Shown here in pieces: positions 6,642-8,710 of a stretch of 8,710 nucleotides of DNA. The translations under genes and the position numbers were made by a program. The DNA lies in contig JAOUHH010000106.1 of the NCBI GenBank assembly GCA_029865195.1, positions 1 to 8,710 on the forward strand, in the 5' to 3' direction. The notes below the pieces were generated by a model. It made no database searches, had not been told where the DNA came from, and saw nothing but the letters and a program-made list of their open reading frames with translations. This DNA comes from Desulfobulbaceae bacterium (GTDB taxonomy: Bacteria; Desulfobacterota; Desulfobulbia; Desulfobulbales; UBA5123). Positions within the stretch are counted from its first letter, which is position 1. Every line of letters starts with the position of its first letter.

Positions 6642-7724
6642 TCAGATATCGGTGAAATCGGTGGGCGGGGTCTTGAGGAAGGAGACGAATTTCGCCTTCT
6701 CAATACAGTTGATATAGGCGGCGTCCGGAGAGATCCAACCCTTTTGCAGCACCTCCATGATCGCGTCGTCCAGGGTCTGCATGCCGTACTTCTTACCGGT
6801 CTGCATGGCAGAGGCGATCTGATAGGTCTTGCCCTCGCGGATCAGGTTACGCACCGCCGGGGTGGCGATGAGGATCTCCAAGGCGGCGCAGCGCCCCTTG
6901 ACATCCACCCGCTTGAACAGATTCTGTGAAACCACCGCCTTAAGGGCGTCCGCCAGGGTTGAGCGGACCTGTGCCTGCTGGTTGGAGGGGAAGATCTCGA
7001 TGATACGATCCACGGTCTTCATGGCATTCAGGGTATGCAGGGTGCCGAACACGAGATGACCGGTCATCGCCGCCTCCATCGCCAGGGCGATGGTTTCGAG
7101 ATCACGCATTTCGCCGACCAGGATGATGTCCGGGTCCTCGCGCAGGGCGCCGCGCAGGGCGGCGGAGAAACTCGCGGTATGGGTGCCGACCTCGCGATGG
7201 TTGACAATACAGCTCTGGCTCTTGTGCACAAACTCGATGGGGTCCTCGATGGTGAGGATATGATCCTTGCGGGTCTTGTTGACCTCGTCGATGATCGCCG
7301 CCAATGTCGTCGACTTACCGCTACCGGTGGGACCGGTCACCAGCACCAACCCCTTGGGCAGGCTCGCGAGCTTTCTGATCACCTTGGGCAACCCCAACTG
7401 CTCACAGGAAAGGATGGTGCTTGGGATCTCGCGGAAAACCGCGGCGATACCGTATTTCTGCATGAAGAGGTTACCGCGGTATCGAGCCAGACCGGGGATC
7501 TCATAACCGAAATCCACGTCCCCGGTTTCCTCGAACAGCTTGACCTTGTCCTCAGCGACAATCTCATAGAGCATCGCCTTCAGGTCATCGTTTTCCAGGG
7601 TCTTATACTTGACCCGCTCCATCTCGCCGCGAATACGCAGTACCGGCTGCTGCCCGGAAACCATATGCAAGTCGGAAGCGCCCTGCTCGTTCATCAGTTT
7701 AAAAAAGGCATCGATTTGCGCCAT
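6642..7724 (-). CDS. pilT: Type IV pilus retraction ATPase PilT
   Basis: A cytoplasmic hexameric ATPase that depolymerises type IV pili, driving twitching and pilus-dependent DNA capture. At 360 aa it is close to typical PilT length. Motifs appear in order: SDLHMVSGQQPVLRIRG (17-33) of the N-terminal PAS-like domain, Walker A GPTGSGKST (131-139, lysine 137), the Asp box ILTIEDPIEF (156-165), Walker B DIILVGEMRD (199-208, with E205) and the His box GHLVFGTLHT (222-231). The PilT-specific C-terminal motif VRNLIREGKT (291-300) distinguishes it from PilB and from PilU-like proteins. The ATG has GGAGGG (7738-7733) 8 nt upstream. A second ATG in the leader is in another frame. It is convergent with comEC with no base between the stop codons, and divergent from the PHP gene. 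No other pilus gene lies in the window. Confidence 0.96.
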   Translation of the reverse strand: MAQIDAFFKLMNEQGASDLHMVSGQQPVLRIRGEMERVKYKTLENDDLKAMLYEIVAEDKVKLFEETGDVDFGYEIPGLARYRGNLFMQKYGIAAVFREIPSTILSCEQLGLPKVIRKLASLPKGLVLVTGPTGSGKSTTLAAIIDEVNKTRKDHILTIEDPIEFVHKSQSCIVNHREVGTHTASFSAALRGALREDPDIILVGEMRDLETIALAMEAAMTGHLVFGTLHTLNAMKTVDRIIEIFPSNQQAQVRSTLADALKAVVSQNLFKRVDVKGRCAALEILIATPAVRNLIREGKTYQIASAMQTGKKYGMQTLDDAIMEVLQKGWISPDAAYINCIEKAKFVSFLKTPPTDFTDI

Positions 7725-7732
7725 TCCTCATT

Positions 7733-7738
7733 CCCTCC
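7733..7738 (-). promoter_or_regulatory. Ribosome binding site of pilT
   Basis: On the minus strand GGAGGG lies 8 nt upstream of the pilT ATG at 7724. This fixes the start, despite the closer GAGGA that nearly touches the ATG and is too close to serve. Confidence 0.75.
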
Positions 7739-7886
7739 ACGCTTTATATAACGTCTGAAAACCGGCGACGGCATCATCCCCACGCACCGCCTCCACGGAT
7801 ATTCCACAATACTTCTATCATATTCATTATGCCGAAAGAATAAAACCCGAAAAAACTTCCAATGCCGCATTCGCCGACACGCCTGC

Positions 7887-7915
7887 TTGCCCTTAGCCCC
7901 TGAACAAGATACAGT
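7887..7915 (+). promoter_or_regulatory. Candidate sigma-70 promoter of the PHP gene
   Basis: TTGCCC (7887-7892) and TACAGT (7910-7915), each a 4/6 match to the sigma-70 consensus, are spaced by exactly 17 nt. The predicted start falls at about 7922-7923, on the ATG itself, so the transcript would be almost leaderless. Such matches occur by chance, so this is weak. The rest of the pilT/PHP intergenic region (7725-7922) shows no other element I can support. Confidence 0.3.
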
Positions 7916-7922
7916 GACAAAC

Positions 7923-8710
7923 ATGCGCTTCATCGACCTGCACACCCACTCCACCTACTCGGACGGCACCAACTCCCCGGCAACCCTGGTTGAACTAGCT
8001 CATACGGCCGGACTGCAAGCCATCGCCCTCACCGACCACGACACCACCGCTGGCATCGACGAGGCGCTGGCCCACGGCCAGGCCCTGGGCGTGGAGGTCA
8101 TCACCGGGGTTGAGGTAAGTGCCGACCACGCCGGGCACCCCCTGCATATCCTGGGTTACGGCTTCGCCCACACCGACAGCCGACTCCAGCAACGCTTGCA
8201 GGTGTTGCAACAGGCCCGCCACCAACGCAACCTGAAGATCTTCGCCAACCTCCGCGAGATAGGATTCCCCCTAGACATCGCGGAGCTTCCGCCGACCCCC
8301 GGGCAGGTGGGCAGGCCTCATATCGCCCGACTGCTGGTGACCAAAAAAATCGTCAAGAACATGGATCAGGCCTTCAAGAAATTCCTCCGCCGGGGCGCCC
8401 CGGCCTATGCGCCATGCTACCGCATGGACGCGCCGGATGCGATCACCATGATCAGAGAGGCTGGCGGCCTGGCCTTTCTCGCCCACCCGGCCGCCAACGA
8501 CCGGCAGTTGAAGGCCACCCCGCACATCCTCGCCGACCTGAAGGGGATGGGCTTGGCCGGCCTTGAACTCCACTACCCGACCCATACCCCCAAAACCGTC
8601 AAAACGCTCCATCGCCTCGGCGTCAAGCTTGACCTGCTGTTCAGCGGCGGCAGCGATTTCCACGGCGACGACCGGCCCTATGTCCAGATCGGCGGCCACC
8701 CCAATACGCC
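7923..8710 (+). CDS. PHP-domain phosphoesterase, TrpH/YciV (RNase AM) family, 3' end outside window
   Basis: A predicted metal-dependent phosphatase or exonuclease. Characterised relatives hydrolyse the 3' phosphate of 3',5'-bisphosphonucleotides (pAp) and degrade RNA or short oligonucleotides 5' to 3'. The protein begins MRFIDLHTHSTYSDGT, exactly as the family does. PHP metal ligands are visible: H7, H9 and D14 in the first block, D38 and H39 in LTDHDTT, E64 in TGVEVS, H75 in LHILGYG, H188 in FLAHPA, and D245 and H247 in GGSDFHG. GRPHIAR (130-136) is also typical. 262 codons are present; members are about 270-300 aa, so only a short C-terminus is missing. No Shine-Dalgarno is seen before the ATG. 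The gene is divergent from pilT. Which substrate it uses cannot be told from sequence; the polymerase-type PHP proteins are excluded by the size and motifs. Confidence 0.9.
   Translation, partial: MRFIDLHTHSTYSDGTNSPATLVELAHTAGLQAIALTDHDTTAGIDEALAHGQALGVEVITGVEVSADHAGHPLHILGYGFAHTDSRLQQRLQVLQQARHQRNLKIFANLREIGFPLDIAELPPTPGQVGRPHIARLLVTKKIVKNMDQAFKKFLRRGAPAYAPCYRMDAPDAITMIREAGGLAFLAHPAANDRQLKATPHILADLKGMGLAGLELHYPTHTPKTVKTLHRLGVKLDLLFSGGSDFHGDDRPYVQIGGHPNT

Noticed and set aside
7690..7712. T6 A3 run early in pilT as a possible -1 frameshift slippery site
   Set aside because: The codon phase (TTT TTT AAA) does not fit the X-XXY-YYZ pattern, and no downstream coding frame would make sense.
7035..7751. 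238-codon plus-strand open frame opposite pilT
   Set aside because: Antisense to the conserved Walker and His-box regions of PilT; no independent coding evidence.

Overview
The window looks like ordinary chromosomal DNA from a GC-rich Gram-negative anaerobe. The best guess is a member of Desulfobacterota (deltaproteobacteria, possibly Desulfobulbales-like). This is inferred from the compact RpoD-type sigma factor, the iron-sulfur flavoprotein typical of anaerobes, and PilT and ComEC of Gram-negative type; no marker in the window fixes the species. Genes are densely packed with GC-rich third codon positions. The one clearly AT-rich stretch is the 313-nt divergent region between malQ and the sigma factor gene.

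Left part (1-2430), all on the minus strand and read right to left: malQ (4-alpha-glucanotransferase, glycogen/maltodextrin metabolism), then 20 nt later an iron-sulfur flavoprotein, then tRNA-Glu(CTC) with its own candidate promoter and a strong intrinsic terminator at 134-172. Positions 1-133 hold nothing I can identify.

Middle part (2431-6641), plus strand: an AT-rich divergent regulatory region, a 439-aa RpoD-family sigma factor closed by a strong GNRA-capped terminator, and comEC. comEC encodes the inner-membrane DNA-uptake channel fused to a metallo-beta-lactamase-fold domain. Its ATG lies only 7 nt after the terminator's T-run and has no visible Shine-Dalgarno site.

Right part (6642-8710): pilT, the type IV pilus retraction ATPase, is convergent with comEC and the two stop codons abut exactly (TGA|TCA). 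Divergent from pilT, a PHP-domain phosphatase/exonuclease of the TrpH/YciV (RNase AM) family starts at 7923 and runs off the right edge.

comEC and pilT could serve one process: pilus retraction brings DNA to the surface or periplasm and ComEC moves one strand into the cytoplasm. The PHP enzyme could recycle nucleotides, but this link is only positional. I found no mobile element, CRISPR array, phage or defence system, and no convincing evidence of an undescribed system. The findings below are mostly points about gene boundaries, regulation and subfamily.
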